Below, one piece after another: positions 11,946-24,473 of a DNA stretch of 64,000 bases (the first letter of the stretch is position 1; the number at the start of each line of letters is the position of its first letter). This DNA is from Cydia pomonella (lineage: Eukaryota; Arthropoda; Insecta; Lepidoptera; Tortricidae), in the NCBI RefSeq assembly GCF_033807575.1, contig NC_084703.1, positions 5,890,001 to 5,954,000 on the forward strand. Direction: 5' to 3'. The notes under the pieces were generated by a model. It worked only from the letters and a program-made list of their open reading frames with translations. It did no database searches and was not told where the DNA came from. The translations under genes were made by a program, and so were the position numbers.

Positions 11946-14039
11946 ATAAGACACCGTTGTCGGTATAATACTAGAGTACACACTTTGGCTAGAAGTCCCG
12001 TTCCCGACATGATTATTATGTAGATATTTCGTTCATGATGTTTACGAACATCTATCGCTTCATGTTTTGTAGACTACTACTAAGTTTTTTATAAGTAATA
12101 AATCTTTAATGACCATTGCAGTGACAAGTACAAAAAACATGAACTAATTCCCGATTCATGATACTCGTATATGTTTTACATATTTTACTCGTGTATGATT
12201 TACATTTATTGCTATAAGGACGCCCCAAAATAAAGAATAAGTTATAGAATGGACACCTTACCTGCAGCTTACTTGGCAGCAGTTTGTCTACAAATTGACA
12301 GAATTTCAGTTCGATGAGACCAAAATGCTGTTCTATTGTGCCTAGTACAATACAACAGATATATACAAATTGGTGCGTATCGATTTCAAGTATGACTTTC
12401 TTGTACAATGTTGCTTTGGTTACGCTAAAATATTTTCATTTTTCCGACGTAGCTGTCAATACATTTTTGACTTCGACGAACGGTCCATATGACTGTCACT
12501 TATCGGACACATACTCGTATCACTTAAAACTTATCCCTTCCCCAGCTTTGAATATTACCAAATACACCATTTATCGCTATTAAAAAAGTCAAAGATTAAA
12601 GTAGTAAGTATATAAGGCCAGTTGGGTTGCTCGCGGCACAATTCCCGTGGGGTAATTTTTGAGCTCTAGTCAGACTTTTGTAGTTATTCTAGTTCGTTGA
12701 CACTGCCCTTAAAAACTTACACACACACATTAATATTCACACAGACATGTCGTGCGCACATAGATACTCAAAGCGTGTTCACCGTGTGCCGATATTTGAT
12801 CTATAACTACTGCTAAGTCAATTCTGACTCTGACGCAAACCAATTACCACCGTATTCATTTCAAATATTAGTCTGTCAGGTATTTAATGGCTATCGGCGA
12901 GTTGCATAACACAATCAACACGCTGCATTGCACTGGCCGTGACACGGATTGATCGTTCCCGAAACCTTATAATATTCGATGTTTTTGCTTAGCTTGCGAA
13001 AATAAGTGAGCTGGTGTTCTAACAATTATAGTATCAAAGTAAAAAGCAGGTAAACATGTTGGATGTTGCTGACTTTGCTTTTATATGACATATGACTCAA
13101 TTGCTTTCGAGCGTACGTATTGATCTTAACGATTTTTATAAGTACCATGGAACCCTTTTTGGAACCCGTAAGTAGATACGTAGGTTTTCTATTAACCTAG
13201 TCTAGTGTCCCATTGTTTGCTGAGCCTTCCATCTTTTCTCCACTCGGCGCTACCCTGTCGTTAGCTTTTTGCCATAATTTGCCGTAGAACACGTCCAAGT
13301 TAATACTTACTAAAGTTATCAATTCAACGAGTGATAAGGATAAGGCTTAAAATTCACCCACTGACTAGCCAATTTTTTTGGCTTTATGCTGATGTGTAGT
13401 TTCCGACCGAAACCAGATATTTTACTGAAACCTAAACCGAAGGTGCATGTATTACCAATATTCCCATCTGTTCCCGCCTGATGTATGGCGGCAGTCACTT
13501 GGAGCGGGTACAAATGGGAAAACACCAAACGAAAGTTCGATTTTGCTTTATTTTTGGCCGAAACCGGACCTACGGCCGAAACATGATTCGTCGGACACTA
13601 ATATTACCTACTTATTCAATTGCGCAATCGAATTTATAATTGTGTCTGAGGTATACTAACAGAGTTACAGTGGATGGTTCGTAGTCATAAATTAAGCAAA
13701 CAAACAAAACAGTTCGTTAATTTTTGTTCATTAATGGATCTTTATTGTTGTCCGATATTAGCCTAAGCCTATCCTATATTTAGAATATAATGTTGACTAT
13801 GCGACTAAAAATCTCTCTCTCTGAATTCAAATCCCAGCGCCATGAGTCGAAACATTGAATTTATCAGATACGTGCAGTAATTCTGCGACATAATTTTTTT
13901 GCAACATAGGTATCACACGGTTTTTTGTCCTTTTTTGCAATCCACTGTAAAGGATAAAAGCGCCAAAGCGGAAAAGGACGCTAATAAAAGTAATGAAATC
14001 GTAATTTGACGCACGAAGGCAGCTATGTACTGCCTTTTT
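11946..14039. other. Non-coding stretch, no gene recognised
   Basis: Two overlapping opposite frames near 12106-12583 and two near 13319-13659 are short and antisense to each other. Around 13360-13580 the GGCCGAAAC / GTTTCCGACCGAAACC words suggest an old repeat. Confidence 0.45.
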
Positions 14040-14228
14040 CAGCCATTTTTTATGATACTCGTACAGGACACAACGGGCAGACGAATCGCCTAATGAAATT
14101 ATGAAATACCGTCGCCCATGGGACACCTGCAATTCCAGAGGGGTTACAAGTGCGTTGCCTTGCCGATCTTTAAGATCAGGATACGTTCTTTTCTTGAAGG
14201 TCGTATCGGTCCTACCGCGGCAGTTCAT
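14040..14228 (-). mobile_element. Decayed LINE 3' end
   Basis: On the minus strand it reads L-K-D-R-Q-G-N-A-L-V-T-P-L-E-L-Q over GGCAACGCACTTGTAACCCC and CTCTGGAATTGCAGGTGTCC. This is the same 3' block as at 3390-3475. The reverse-transcriptase part is absent. Confidence 0.6.
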
Positions 14229-14272
14229 TTCACAGTTTAGCTAATAGATAACCGTCACTGACAACTCACCAC

Positions 14273-14355
14273 GTACAATATACTGCAGAGATAGCTGATC
14301 CCCCTGCATATAAACTAGTTTGCAGGGGGGTCAATTATCTCTGCAGCTTACTGTA
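14273..14355. mobile_element. Small palindromic MITE (CTGCAGAGATA family), copy 1
   Basis: GTACAATATACTGCAGAGATA pairs with TATCTCTGCAGCTTACTGTAC, and an inner GATCCCCCTGCA pairs with TGCAGGGGGGTC. Related copy at 45272-45363. Confidence 0.75.
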
Positions 14356-17103
14356 CATTAAAAACCTGCTAACGTTATTGTAATATTTATTAAAAATGTG
14401 CTTTGTAAATAGCGTGCCGCGGCAAAAGGCCGGGACAAAGGAAGATGATAGAAAAACAGGATTATTACCTAGTAAGTTGACCAATCGAACTGGCATTTTC
14501 AACAGAGCTTAGCCATAAACTTAAGCTCTGAACAAGACTCTTAGACCCAACGAACCAAGAAATGCTCGCTAGCTTACGTCATCAATTTATTTATCCAAGT
14601 TGGCTTGTATCTGACATTCTAAGTCGTAAACGCAATTATCTGTCACTGCGCAAACGTTATCGATAGTCGCGGAATCCGGGTTTTACAGTCGATGTTTATC
14701 TGTCCACCCATACCAAACGAACTCGAAAACGTGCAGACTCACTCTGTACAGCTCGCTCATACTTTGAGGATTATTACGATAACAAGGGGGAGAAGGCCAA
14801 ACAAAAGGTACTTTCAGTGGAATAGCAGAGAAAGCGCTATTATTGTTTGTTCGTCTTGTAAGTCTGACTTTTTATTTCTGCTTACTCTAGTGTTAAGTTC
14901 CACGTAATAACAGTAGACGTTATGTTGTTCCCCACCAAAGCTTGGTGGGCAACAACGAACTTGACTAGATAACGTTAACTTAAAACTTATTTTTAATTTC
15001 CTCGCATTGCGTGTGCTGTCTCACGGGCGCACGCATGTGGCAACTGTAGATATACATAGTATACTTGCTTTGAGCGCTCATACATGCGAGCGAGTTGCAC
15101 TGAGATTGAGAAGACGCAGTCGCTATCGAATACAGCCGTGGTACATTCATGGTAAGGGTAAAGTCGTATCTATATGCCCAGTCGGCTTGTGCAACTTTAG
15201 CCTTCCTTCTCCAACTTTATTACTTAGGGCGGATTAAACGAAATATTGATAAATACGCGAATATTCCTTACAATATTATTTGCCTAAGCCTGTTGCTCTG
15301 ATCGCATACAATCGTGGCATTTTCACTATTCAACGGCGGTATACATAGCGTCAATGTCCAGTAAATTTGGTTTGCTCGTGGTCTTCAGATAACATTCTTG
15401 GCTCGGTCAGTCTATAATATCTAACGCAATATCTTGAAGCTATTATGTTGCGATTAAGACAATTTTCGGCTGAACTGACCAGTTAAGGATCTAAGGATGT
15501 TAAAAAAGGAGACTTAACTCGTTGCCGTTACGGTAAATACTTTAAAAGTTCCTAATCAAATGTATAATTATTTTAAACATTATAAAATCGAGTAAAATAA
15601 TGTATATCTTAGTTGGATTGTATTTTTGCCCCCGTCGAAACGTCAATATATTAATAAGTATGTAAATATAAAAGGTAAGAGGCATTTTAGTTTGTTTTAA
15701 TACATTATTAAATGTTCCCATTTATCTCTATATAACAACTCAGTGGTCGAAATGTTTGCGGTTTTTGGTAAAGAATTTAATGTACACCCCATCGACAGTT
15801 CTAAGATAAGCTTGATTTTACAAAAAGGAGTAGTGATATAGATTCAGGACTTTTTAAATTTATAATTTACATATTTTCTCTGTAAGCTTAGATTATTAAT
15901 ACGTTATAACATAAACCATAACAAATAAGAGGTGAAACCATTAAACAAATTTATCAATTTCAACTAAGTATGTTCGAGGATAAACCGCTCGAAGAGGATT
16001 TGCAATTTATCCGAAATACCGAGCGCGCGGCATACCACCCGACCGTCACTCCGGTACCAGCATTCCTATCCCCTTTACACACCACTAGTTCTATAATAGA
16101 GTAAGCGGGACAGAGTTAACAACATCGACCTGTGAATTGTCAGGATTTTGACATATTTGACCAACGTTGTTTAGGCCTGGGTCTCCCATCCGTGCAGTGC
16201 AGTGTAACATTGTGTAGAAGGGCAAATATTTCTAGAGAACGCGACGACGCTGCTGTGCGCAGCGTACGGCGACGACCGGAGTCTAAGATTTAATACTTCG
16301 CTTCACATTAAACGTCCTTTCCACTGTAGCGCTTTTCCGGTCGTCCTGGGAGGAAGAATATAATACTAATACTAAGGAAATATTTCTTACGAAAGCGACT
16401 GCATAATCTTTAGAAACTTGCGGATTTCGTGTTAAAATAGATTAGCTAGACTTGATTACCGTCTTAGTTGCAGTTTCAATAAAACAAGAAAAGCATTTAT
16501 GTCTGTCGGCGACCGATAGTAAGACAAGGCATATCGTGAAACGTGAATTTTTTTGTCTCGTTCCATGAGTCGACGGAGCCTGGAGCTGCGCGGGGCTCCT
16601 ATTTCTGGACAGTTTGCTCTTCGGGCATCTGAAGCAACATAATGAACCTATCCAAAATATATAGATATTTAGGTTTAATGCGACTACCGTCAGAACATTG
16701 CACGGGAACATTACGATTTGCCTGATTTTACGATCGGCCGCCAACATGTCCAACGAGAAAAGGTATGGCAATAGTCAGTCAAGTTGATATTATTACTTGT
16801 TTTAACAGATAACAAGTGAAGTTAATTTCGCTGGTAAAAAAATGGTAAAAACACGGTTAAAACTCGAGTCATGGTTATCTTTCTTATACATGTATATCAT
16901 GTATAAGAAAAGAATACAAAAACAGGTACGTATAAATCGATACGTGATTCAATTTCTTACAACTTTATATTTGTATAGCGTAAGTTGACAAAATACGGTA
17001 TAAAAAAGCTGTGCAAATAGTTTTGTGTCAAGCGTTGACATTTTACAATATAATTCATTAGTTATCGCAATATAGAGGATGAAGTAGAGCCGCTTTTCAG
17101 ATA
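14356..17103. other. Non-coding stretch, no gene recognised
   Basis: Several 60-110 codon frames occur but none has conserved motifs. A block around 16540-16760 (GGAGCTGCGCGGGGCTCCTA) looks repeat-like. A CGACGACCGGA / TCCGGTCGTC pair at 16271-16346 is a short inverted repeat. Confidence 0.45.
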
Positions 17104-17270
17104 GATTTTTGTACATTGATCCGTTTGTTGCTATCTCTATTGCACTCACATAATTATATTGCTGTCTCGCCCATGATGCCGGTTGTCAATGTCACTGTGC
17201 GAGCTAGACAGCAATATAATTATGCGCGTGCAATAGAAATAGCAACAGACGGGTCAATGTACGAAAATCT
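17104..17270. mobile_element. Palindromic MITE (GTTGCTATC family)
   Basis: The left arm GTACATTGATCCGTTTGTTG and the right arm are inverted, and the stem includes TAATTATATTGCTGTC. A partial copy (one arm, TGTTGCTATCCCTATCGCAC) lies at 18497-18571. Confidence 0.75.
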
Positions 17271-17709
17271 AACTCGAAAGTGTCCCTTCTTTAGGATCGA
17301 TTATTATTGCGCAATTTTAAGCGTATTTATGTTTTTTACTCTAAAGGACACAAAGTTTCACATCAAAGTTTAATAATGTTACGGCTTGTAATTGCACAAT
17401 ACTTAAAATTTTCGTTGATATTTTTTCCATTTCAATGATACCACAAATAATGCAATATAGTTTCATCATACTACACAGTAGCGGCTAATAATCTATAATA
17501 TTTTTTCAGATACGTTTGCATATATTTTTTGGTAATTTCTCAAAACGGCTCTAACGATTTCGATTAAATTTACAATATAAGGGCGTATGAAAACGAAAAA
17601 TCGTAGTTTGCCCGAGTTTTCGCGGTAGCCCGGTGGGTATTAAATTGTAATGATTCAATTTAATTTTAAACCAGAGGCTAACGAGGGTGAAAATTTGATC
17701 CATCTAGGC

Positions 17710-17954
17710 CAGGGGTTCCCAATCTTTTTCAACATGCGGCGCAGTTACAAGTTTAGTATTTTGCAACGGCGCCCTTGTAAATTTAAAATCACGGTCGAAA
17801 AAGAGTGACACGACGCTATATTATTTACCGATGCGAGCGCTCAAATAGGTACCCGCGAATATTTTTGGTTTCGGATAATGATAGAACTCACGGCGCCCCT
17901 CTTTACTTTCTACGGCGCACCAGGGCGCCGCGGCGCACACTTTGGGAACCCCTG
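17710..17954. mobile_element. Non-autonomous hAT element with exact 8-bp target duplication
   Basis: The ends are CAGGGGTTCCCAATCTTTTTC and ACTTTGGGAACCCCTG. Flanks at 17702-17709 and 17955-17962 are both ATCTAGGC, an exact 8-bp target-site duplication as made by hAT transposases. The interior is GC-rich at both sides and has no transposase. Confidence 0.88.
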
Positions 17955-18496
17955 ATCTAGGCTGTTATTCTTGGTAAGATTAGTTTTTGAGTGTTTTCAA
18001 ATAAGAAATTCAATATTTATAACATACATTAATTGGTAGTGTGTGATGTCCCCAATCCGCATTGTGCTAACGTGCCTGTTGCCACGTGCAGTGAGAGGTA
18101 AGTTTATATTATATGGTGGTGATGGTCATACAATCGTTGTTTACATGATATAAAGTCTAATTTCATGAATTTTCGAATGAATACCTCCAAAAAATTGCAG
18201 TATGATAGGTTTTTTACCGATACTGTACTATACTATTTTATGAAATTTATGTCAACTCACTTAGTTTTATTTCCCTGACATTTGCAATAATATATTTCAC
18301 AAAACAGCGCTTTAAAGTATATGTATGACACGATTTTATCTCTAAATGTTCGTTTCATTGTGCAAGACATTATTACTGGTGACTGTGCCACCTAACACGG
18401 TTAAATCAGTTAACTGACCTCTCCTGAACTCTATTACAAAGAGATAAGGCCTACGAATAGTCAGCTGAAGAAAGCACGCTTCACACGAGGAATCTC

Positions 18497-18571
18497 GTAC
18501 AGTCACCCGCCTGTTGCTATCCCTATCGCACACGCGAAATTATATTGCTTCTCCGCCCAGGATGTCAGTGG
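18497..18571. mobile_element. Single arm of the GTTGCTATC MITE
   Basis: Matches the left arm and loop of 17104-17270, including AAATTATATTGCTTCTCCGC and CCAGGATGTCAGTGG. Confidence 0.55.
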
Positions 18572-18860
18572 TTTGTTTTGCTCATTTTTCGCTTTATGAA
18601 GTAAACGGCAAATGCTGGCCACATTTTTACGTTTAGTTGATATTGATAAAGCGAAAACCAAAAGTTGGGGAATCAGTAGGACAACAATACTGATTTATAC
18701 ATAAATCAATTGCTGTTTAGAAAACTCAATTCGCCTAATGAGGGCGCCACGGGACGGTCGGCTCAGTATTAAGAGCGGCCTAATGTGACATTGTAGTTTT
18801 TATATGTATGTTTGAACCAAGGTCAAATGCCATGACAAAATTCACACGGAAACTAGGCTA

Positions 18861-19469
18861 TATACACCGTGGGCCAATTAAAACCGACAGATGTCAAGCA
18901 TAGTTTCCTCGAATCGATCTCATTTTAGAGATATTCACATTTGTTTGTAAAAAACTTGTTTCTAAACTGTATAATTTCTGTGTTCTAAAATGTAATATAT
19001 GTCATATACTGAGAAAAAGTGACCAAGGCCTCCAGTTCCCCAGGCTGGAATCGAACCAGCCTCCTCCTTATCCACCAGAATCCTCTGCTATCGCGGCAGG
19101 TGCCTGAGCCACTCGGCCACCGGGGTCACGGCAGCATTAAAATAAAAACAAAATAAAATATTTTCTGAAAATAATTCAATTTGTTCTAATACTTCTAATA
19201 GTATTAAACTTGTTTCTGAAAAACTTAGTGAAAACGCCTTTTTAGCTATGACGCCGTTACTATGTAACTTGGTTTAGTCATACCTACTGACACACATTAA
19301 AGTTTTAAATTAAACTCGCTATTTAGCAGAAAACACAACACATTTTTTTTCGGCAAACAAAAATTCTTCTTTTTGGAGAATTTGGCCAAAACTCATTTAA
19401 CATGTTTTGCTCTTTATGACCTCTGGAAAGCATGATTAAAATCTTTTTTTAATTAGCTCACGGTGTATA
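18861..19469. mobile_element. Non-autonomous DNA transposon with ACACCGTG ends, carrying a nested SINE
   Basis: TATACACCGTGGGCCAATTA at the left is inverted as TAATTAGCTCACGGTGTATA at the right. The tRNA-like element at 19019-19129 lies inside it. Confidence 0.65.
19019..19129 (-). mobile_element. tRNA-like SINE fragment
   Basis: On the minus strand: GTGACCCCGGTGGCCGAGTG, GCTCAGGCACCTGC, then GGCTGGTTCGATTCCAGCC and GGAGGCCTTGGTCAC. A-box (TGGCCGAGTGGC) and B-box (GGTTCGATTCC) sequences are intact. The arms do not form a full tRNA cloverleaf with a normal anticodon arm, so it is a SINE and not a functional tRNA gene. Confidence 0.7.
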
Positions 19470-19854
19470 CAAGGGCGGACTCCAACCAAAACGTTTTAAG
19501 GTCAAAGTTGGCTCGATAGCAAAAATCATAAAAACACGTCTAATTTTAATTTATATTCACTTATCTATACAAGTGATACTATGTAGTATAGCCGAGAGAT
19601 CTGACGAGCATAATTTTAAACAGAACCTACGTACTTATATTTTCAGAGTTATTGAGATAACAAGGCGTGATGGCCACATCTTCCGTCGCAAAGTTTCGCG
19701 CGGTGCGCTATATGTTTTTGTCCCCTATTAAAATCTTGATTTTACGCCCCCTCTTAATGTGATCTGGCTGTTCAGTGAAAGATGAAGAAACATAGTCGAA
19801 TGTATGTAGTTTCTCAAATTAATCACTACACCTTATAAAACATAGTGTTCAAGT

Positions 19855-19990
19855 TCGCGATAAACTCAAAAACTACTGAACGGATTTTCATGCGGTTTTC
19901 ACCTATCAATAGAGTGATTCTCGGTTTAGGTGTCTACTTAATTTCTTAAAGTTTTGTATAACCCGTGCGAAGCCGAGGCCGGTTTCTAGT
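19855..19990 (+). mobile_element. Helitron-like 3' end
   Basis: Contains AACTACTGAACGGATTTTCA, TGCGGTTTTCACC and ACCCGTGCGAAGCCGAGGCC, and ends GGTTTCTAGT at 19990. The CTAGT terminus after a GC-rich short hairpin fits lepidopteran Helitrons. The 5' end was not identified. Confidence 0.55.
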
Positions 19991-20459
19991 AATATAATAA
20001 TTTACAAATTATGTTAAGTATAACTAACGCCAAGGACATAATGATATTAATGATGTAGTAACTAAGTACCTACTTTTTCTCGCAATACAGACAATGGTAC
20101 ACAGTGCAACAGTGTAAACATCAACATATCTTTGACGTCTACTGTAGGTACGGTCGAGTTCACAACAACTTTACAAGCCAGCGTTCCAAAAATATATTTA
20201 CATAACCTTATTGTCAGTGTCTTGGATAGAGGCGTGTAAATAAATATTAAGGACGATTTTTGTAAAAATGTTTTTGAACTCGACTGTACCGAGTAGGCGG
20301 AACCGGGGTTGAGGAGCGGGGCGTGAGGGAGAAATGAGTTCAATGAGAAATAGCACATATCGATGATTTCTCCGAAACCATTAATTTTCGCTGATCATAT
20401 ATATATATGTAAAGGTAAACGGCATATTAAAAATTTGAAGGCGATACCTTAAACGTTAA

Positions 20460-20599
20460 CCCCCTTATTCATAAACATCTACTAAAGTTGACAAGCCGCT
20501 AATAATCGTTTGTCCCTTTCCGACGTATTGGTATGATGGAAAGGGATAAACGATTGTCAGCGGCTTGTCAACTTTAGTAGACGTTTATGAATAAGGGGG
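20460..20599. mobile_element. 140-bp hairpin MITE (CCCCCTTATTC family), copy 1
   Basis: A near-perfect palindrome: CCCCCTTATTCATAAAC to GTTTATGAATAAGGGGG, with stem GTTGACAAGCCGCTAA. It is flanked by a 3-bp TAA duplication (20457-20459 and 20600-20602). Three-base TWA-type duplication suggests PIF/Harbinger mobilisation. Confidence 0.85.
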
Positions 20600-20956
20600 T
20601 AAGTGTTTACATGGGATTATTATGTAAATTTAACATATAACAAAAAACTTTAAACTGACATCTAAAGTACATTTCCCAATGAGTAAAATTACATGAATAT
20701 ATTTTAATGTACTAGAAATATCCAGATTATTATTTAAACGTCCCCAAAAAGGCCTTTAAGAAAGGACATTTATTTATAAACACGTAAGGCTCAAGAAATT
20801 GTAAAGTATTCAAACGTGGCAGTTAGGCCGTTGTTTTACGTGACGCTGACTGAACGTACAGTACAACCAAAGAAATGTTCATGTAATATCATTTCATGCA
20901 GGTGTACTGAAGGCCTATTTCGCTACCGCGGGAGTGATGGATTGTGAAAAGAAAAG

Positions 20957-20980
20957 CTATAACTCCCTAGGGAGTTATAG
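20957..20980. repeat. Perfect 24-bp palindrome
   Basis: CTATAACTCCCT followed by its exact complement AGGGAGTTATAG, flanked by AAAAG and a T run. Its role is unknown. Confidence 0.7.
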
Positions 20981-21439
20981 TTTTTTATTATTATGTCGTT
21001 TATTCATAGAAACCAAGTAGCATAAATGAGTTTTACTTTTAAAATACTGACGATTTACAATTTAATATTTTTCTTCGTTTAAAATTATTTAATTTGATGA
21101 ATTTAACAGCCCTTTTAAATATTTTATCATAATTTTCAATCGTGGCTGAATGCCGAATAGGTCTGTTCCTTCGATGCCTAATCTGTCAAGAGATTACAAA
21201 ATGGCGGACAAATGTTTAATACTCGTATGTCACCGTATTTAAGAATTATTCCGCTTAAAATTTAGTTGTTTCTTCGCAAGTGTGATGAAAAACATTGTGT
21301 GTAACTCCGGGGGTAAGAATATTGCAAACTCGGGTCTTTAATTCCCTCCAGCCTGTGCCTGTCGGGAATTACCGCCCTCGTATCCAAAATTTCACTTACC
21401 CTCCTCGTTGCACAATGTACTAAAATTATAGTTCCATTT

Positions 21440-21512
21440 AGTACTTTGTCACAGTGACAATCAATATGAAAGTCGCCAGGGACCTCATGCTATTGTCACT
21501 GTGACAAGGTAC
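21440..21512. mobile_element. Small palindromic repeat with TTGTCACAGTGACAAT arms
   Basis: GTACTTTGTCACAGTGACAA pairs with TTGTCACTGTGACAAGGTAC around a roughly 30-bp loop. Confidence 0.65.
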
Positions 21513-22019
21513 CAATTGATACTGAAATTAAATTCGTTGACCGTAGTAACAGCAACACAACTGACCATTCGTGTATAATATATGTAATTTGTATGTATAC
21601 TAGGCGTGAATACTCACGATTCGTTGTGTCAGACACCCATCGGTTCGCGGAATATGAGTATGCGATGACTCAGGCGCTCGCAAAAACGCTACGGAGTAGG
21701 CCACGCGCCAATAGGGTCGTCCATTGAACGCTCACACAAAAAAATAAGGCTACTTTATAATACACATCGGTTTTGTTGACCAAGTGTTGGCGAAGGTTTG
21801 TTTCAGCTTGGGAAAAAATGCTTTTGTATGTCCGGATGTTCTCTGCAGGTCGCATTTCGGTAGGTTATGTAAAAAAAAAAATTTCGTTTTTTGGAAAAAT
21901 ACCAAAATGGCGGAAATTGGCATAAAGGACTTAGCACCAGTAGGGTCTATGGCACTTAAGACCATTCTGTTCTGTGATAAAAGCCTCAACGAAGTATTTT
22001 TTAACTTTTTTGCGAGGTC

Positions 22020-22310
22020 TACAGGCTCTACAGCTCACAGAGCCACTAGTACGACTACCACCAGTTTTGACATTGACATACCCCCTTATTCATAAACGTC
22101 TACTAAAGTTGACAAGTCGCTAATAATCGCTTGTCCCTTTCCGACGTATCGGTATGATGGAAAGGGACAAACGATTATTAGCGGCTGGTCAACTTTAGTA
22201 GACGTTTATGAATAAGGTTATGGTTAAGGTAAGGTTTATCGTCTACGTAACTTACTTTCTATGCATCTCGCTCGCACTGGCATAATAGTGCAAGCGTTTA
22301 CTTTTGTGAA
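22020..22310. mobile_element. Palindromic MITE (CGCTATCGAGAACG family) split by another MITE
   Basis: The left part ACTACCACCAGTTTTGACA and the right part CGTAACTTACTTTCTATGCA with TCTCGCTCGCACT match the element at 24350-24473. The 22081-22217 hairpin separates them. Confidence 0.6.
22081..22217. mobile_element. Hairpin MITE (CCCCCTTATTC family), copy 2, nested
   Basis: Same palindrome with a shortened right end (AATAAGG). It interrupts a second repeat, whose halves lie at about 22020-22080 and 22218-22310. Confidence 0.82.
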
Positions 22311-22958
22311 TATGGTATATTATTTCTACCAACCCTAGCAACCTTAACATCGTAGCTAGTTTAGCATTTGTTGAAGCTCCAAGTGGCATCCCTAGGGCTT
22401 GTACAGTACACTAAACAGAACAGACAGAAACATTACGTCTGTATCTCTAGCGAGTACTAGTCGATGCAGTTAGTACCTTATAAGGTAGTTGAACTCTGTA
22501 TAATATATGGGCATTTTAACTTTAAAGCGTGACTTAAGTCGTGTTTCAGTAACGTCTTAGTTCTTACCGACACATTCCTGATAAATATGGGATTTGACAT
22601 TGACCGGCAGTTTTATGACGATTGCTAACCGGCCAAAAGTTAGTTGCTCGCTGGCGAGAGAAATTGTGATGGCCTGGCGTGAAATGATAATGGTCTGTAC
22701 AACTATACGTGGGTGTGTGTTTATTATGTTTGGGCATATTTATTGGATAATTTCTTACTCTTATAAGACGAAGGCTTCATTCGGTGCACGTACCCAAGCA
22801 GCGAAAATGTCTGCTTGAATTCGATTGTGCTAAAAACGACGAAGTAAAAAATGACGGCATCCTATTTTTTTAATTCTCCGAACTTTGTTTAATACGTTAA
22901 TTGATATTAAATCCTCAGGGAAATCAACTGACACATCAAAAGATTACCAAGCGAGTAT

Positions 22959-23255
22959 ATTAGTAAAGTGATTATACAACTAACAAGTGAATCCATTCCT
23001 GGGCGTGTTCTGTCTCGCTCTGTTTAACCAAACCTCACGGTCCTGCTTCCCCTGCAAGAGCGGGAGGCAATTACCTACCTGTATTACTTTATCCTCCAAG
23101 CAACACATTAGTAAAGTGATTATAAAACCAACAAGTCAATCCATTTCTGGCCGTGTCCAGAATGTTTCCATACCTTACCGGATGAGGCGAGTCGAACATT
23201 CGTTGTTTCGGCGGTCCTGCTTGACCTGCAAGAGCAAGAGGCAGCTATCTATTAG
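22959..23255. repeat. Degenerate tandem duplication, 148-bp period
   Basis: Two units start ATTAGTAAAGTGATTATA and share CATT-C-TGG-CGTGT, CGGTCCTGCTT, CCTGCAAGAGC and GAGGCA blocks. They are about 70-80% alike by eye. Confidence 0.55.
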
Positions 23256-23838
23256 AGTGAGATATATGGATAACTACCTATTGAATAGTTTAGCAGTCGA
23301 AAGATGTCAAATATCTACATAGAATTAACGTGTTCGCCGCCATGACAATGAAGTAAGAACGTTTCATCAACGCCAAGCAACAAATTGCACGTAAACAAAC
23401 CTGACCAACGCCTCGACTTGATATGAAGTTATGGCGTGTGGTGTGCACTAAATATACTGACTTTTATATCAACTCAATAGTTGCAAAAAGCTTAAATTTT
23501 TAACCGCCCTGTAAACCACGAGCCAAGACCTTACACTGGTTTTTCTGGGCGTTCGACTAAGCCGGGAGAATAGGTAACAATTGTCCTTTTTCAACTCATA
23601 TTGATGGAGAGAGACGCGAGTGAATCATGGAACCGGTTATCGAGGGATGACGTGAAGAAATCGATCCAGATAGTTTTTTTGTAAGACTGACTATGAGGGC
23701 ATTTTAATGTGGGACTTCCTGAGTTGTTTTAGTCATGTTAAAGGATTGAGTGTTTGTGGGATCAACGCAAGGTGCTATCAGTTTTTTTTTAAATGGCTTG
23801 TCCATTGGGACAATTTAGCCACTGTCAATGTACGTTTA

Positions 23839-23938
23839 GTACAGTCGCCATCACACACTGTAACGCCTCGACACTAGAGGCGTGTTCAGATATTTGTAAG
23901 CACCTCGGCGCCTCCGATATATCTGATGGCGACTGTAC
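23839..23938. mobile_element. Small MITE with GTACAGTCGCCATCA ends
   Basis: GTACAGTCGCCATCA at the left pairs with TGATGGCGACTGTAC at the right, with GCCTCGACACTAGAGGCGTG inside. This is a common moth repeat by recollection. Confidence 0.7.
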
Positions 23939-24349
23939 AAGACAGTGTAAGGTTATGAGCATGTAACGCGATAGCTGAACTTTACAAACAGCCATTTCTA
24001 TACTTTATTTTTTTAATTTTACATGACTGACAAGTAACAAGTCGTAAACGCGGACAACGCATCCCCATACTAAAATCGGTGAATTATGTAATAGTATTAT
24101 ACTAAAATATTAGTATGTCAGGTTATTTTATGCTTATGCTCATCTCGTAGTTCATTGAGGTGATCCATGGAGCAATATTAATTTATTATATTTATTTATT
24201 TTATTTCAAACATATTTACATGACATTACAGTCGCAAGCAATGCGTCATGAAATTGATAATTGATTAATATAACTCTTGTTATGATAATTGATATTTGCG
24301 AATGATGGGCTTAAGTCTAGTACCCGTACCATGAGTCACTGACAGTGTC

Positions 24350-24473
24350 AAAACTGACATATACGCTATCGAGAACGTAATTTACTTTCTATAAATCTCG
24401 CTCGCACCTATGCGAGTACGAGCGAGATGCATAGAAAGTAAGTTACGTTCTCGATAGCGTTTATGTCAGTGCT
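24350..24473. mobile_element. Palindromic MITE (CGCTATCGAGAACG family)
   Basis: ACTGACATATACGCTATCGA at the left is inverted as TCGATAGCGTTTATGTCAGT at the right, with the stem AAGTTACGTTCTC and arms TCTCGCTCG / CGAGCGAGA. Confidence 0.75.

Noticed and set aside
16442..16771. A 109-codon minus frame
   Set aside because: No motif or exon signals; the sequence looks like part of a dispersed repeat.
19019..19129. A possible tRNA-Ser gene
   Set aside because: Box sequences are present, but it has no proper anticodon arm and shares a tail with another SINE fragment at 62370-62412.
21784..22095. A 103-codon + frame ending inside a MITE
   Set aside because: It crosses the border into the 22081 hairpin and its partner repeat, so it is not an independent gene.
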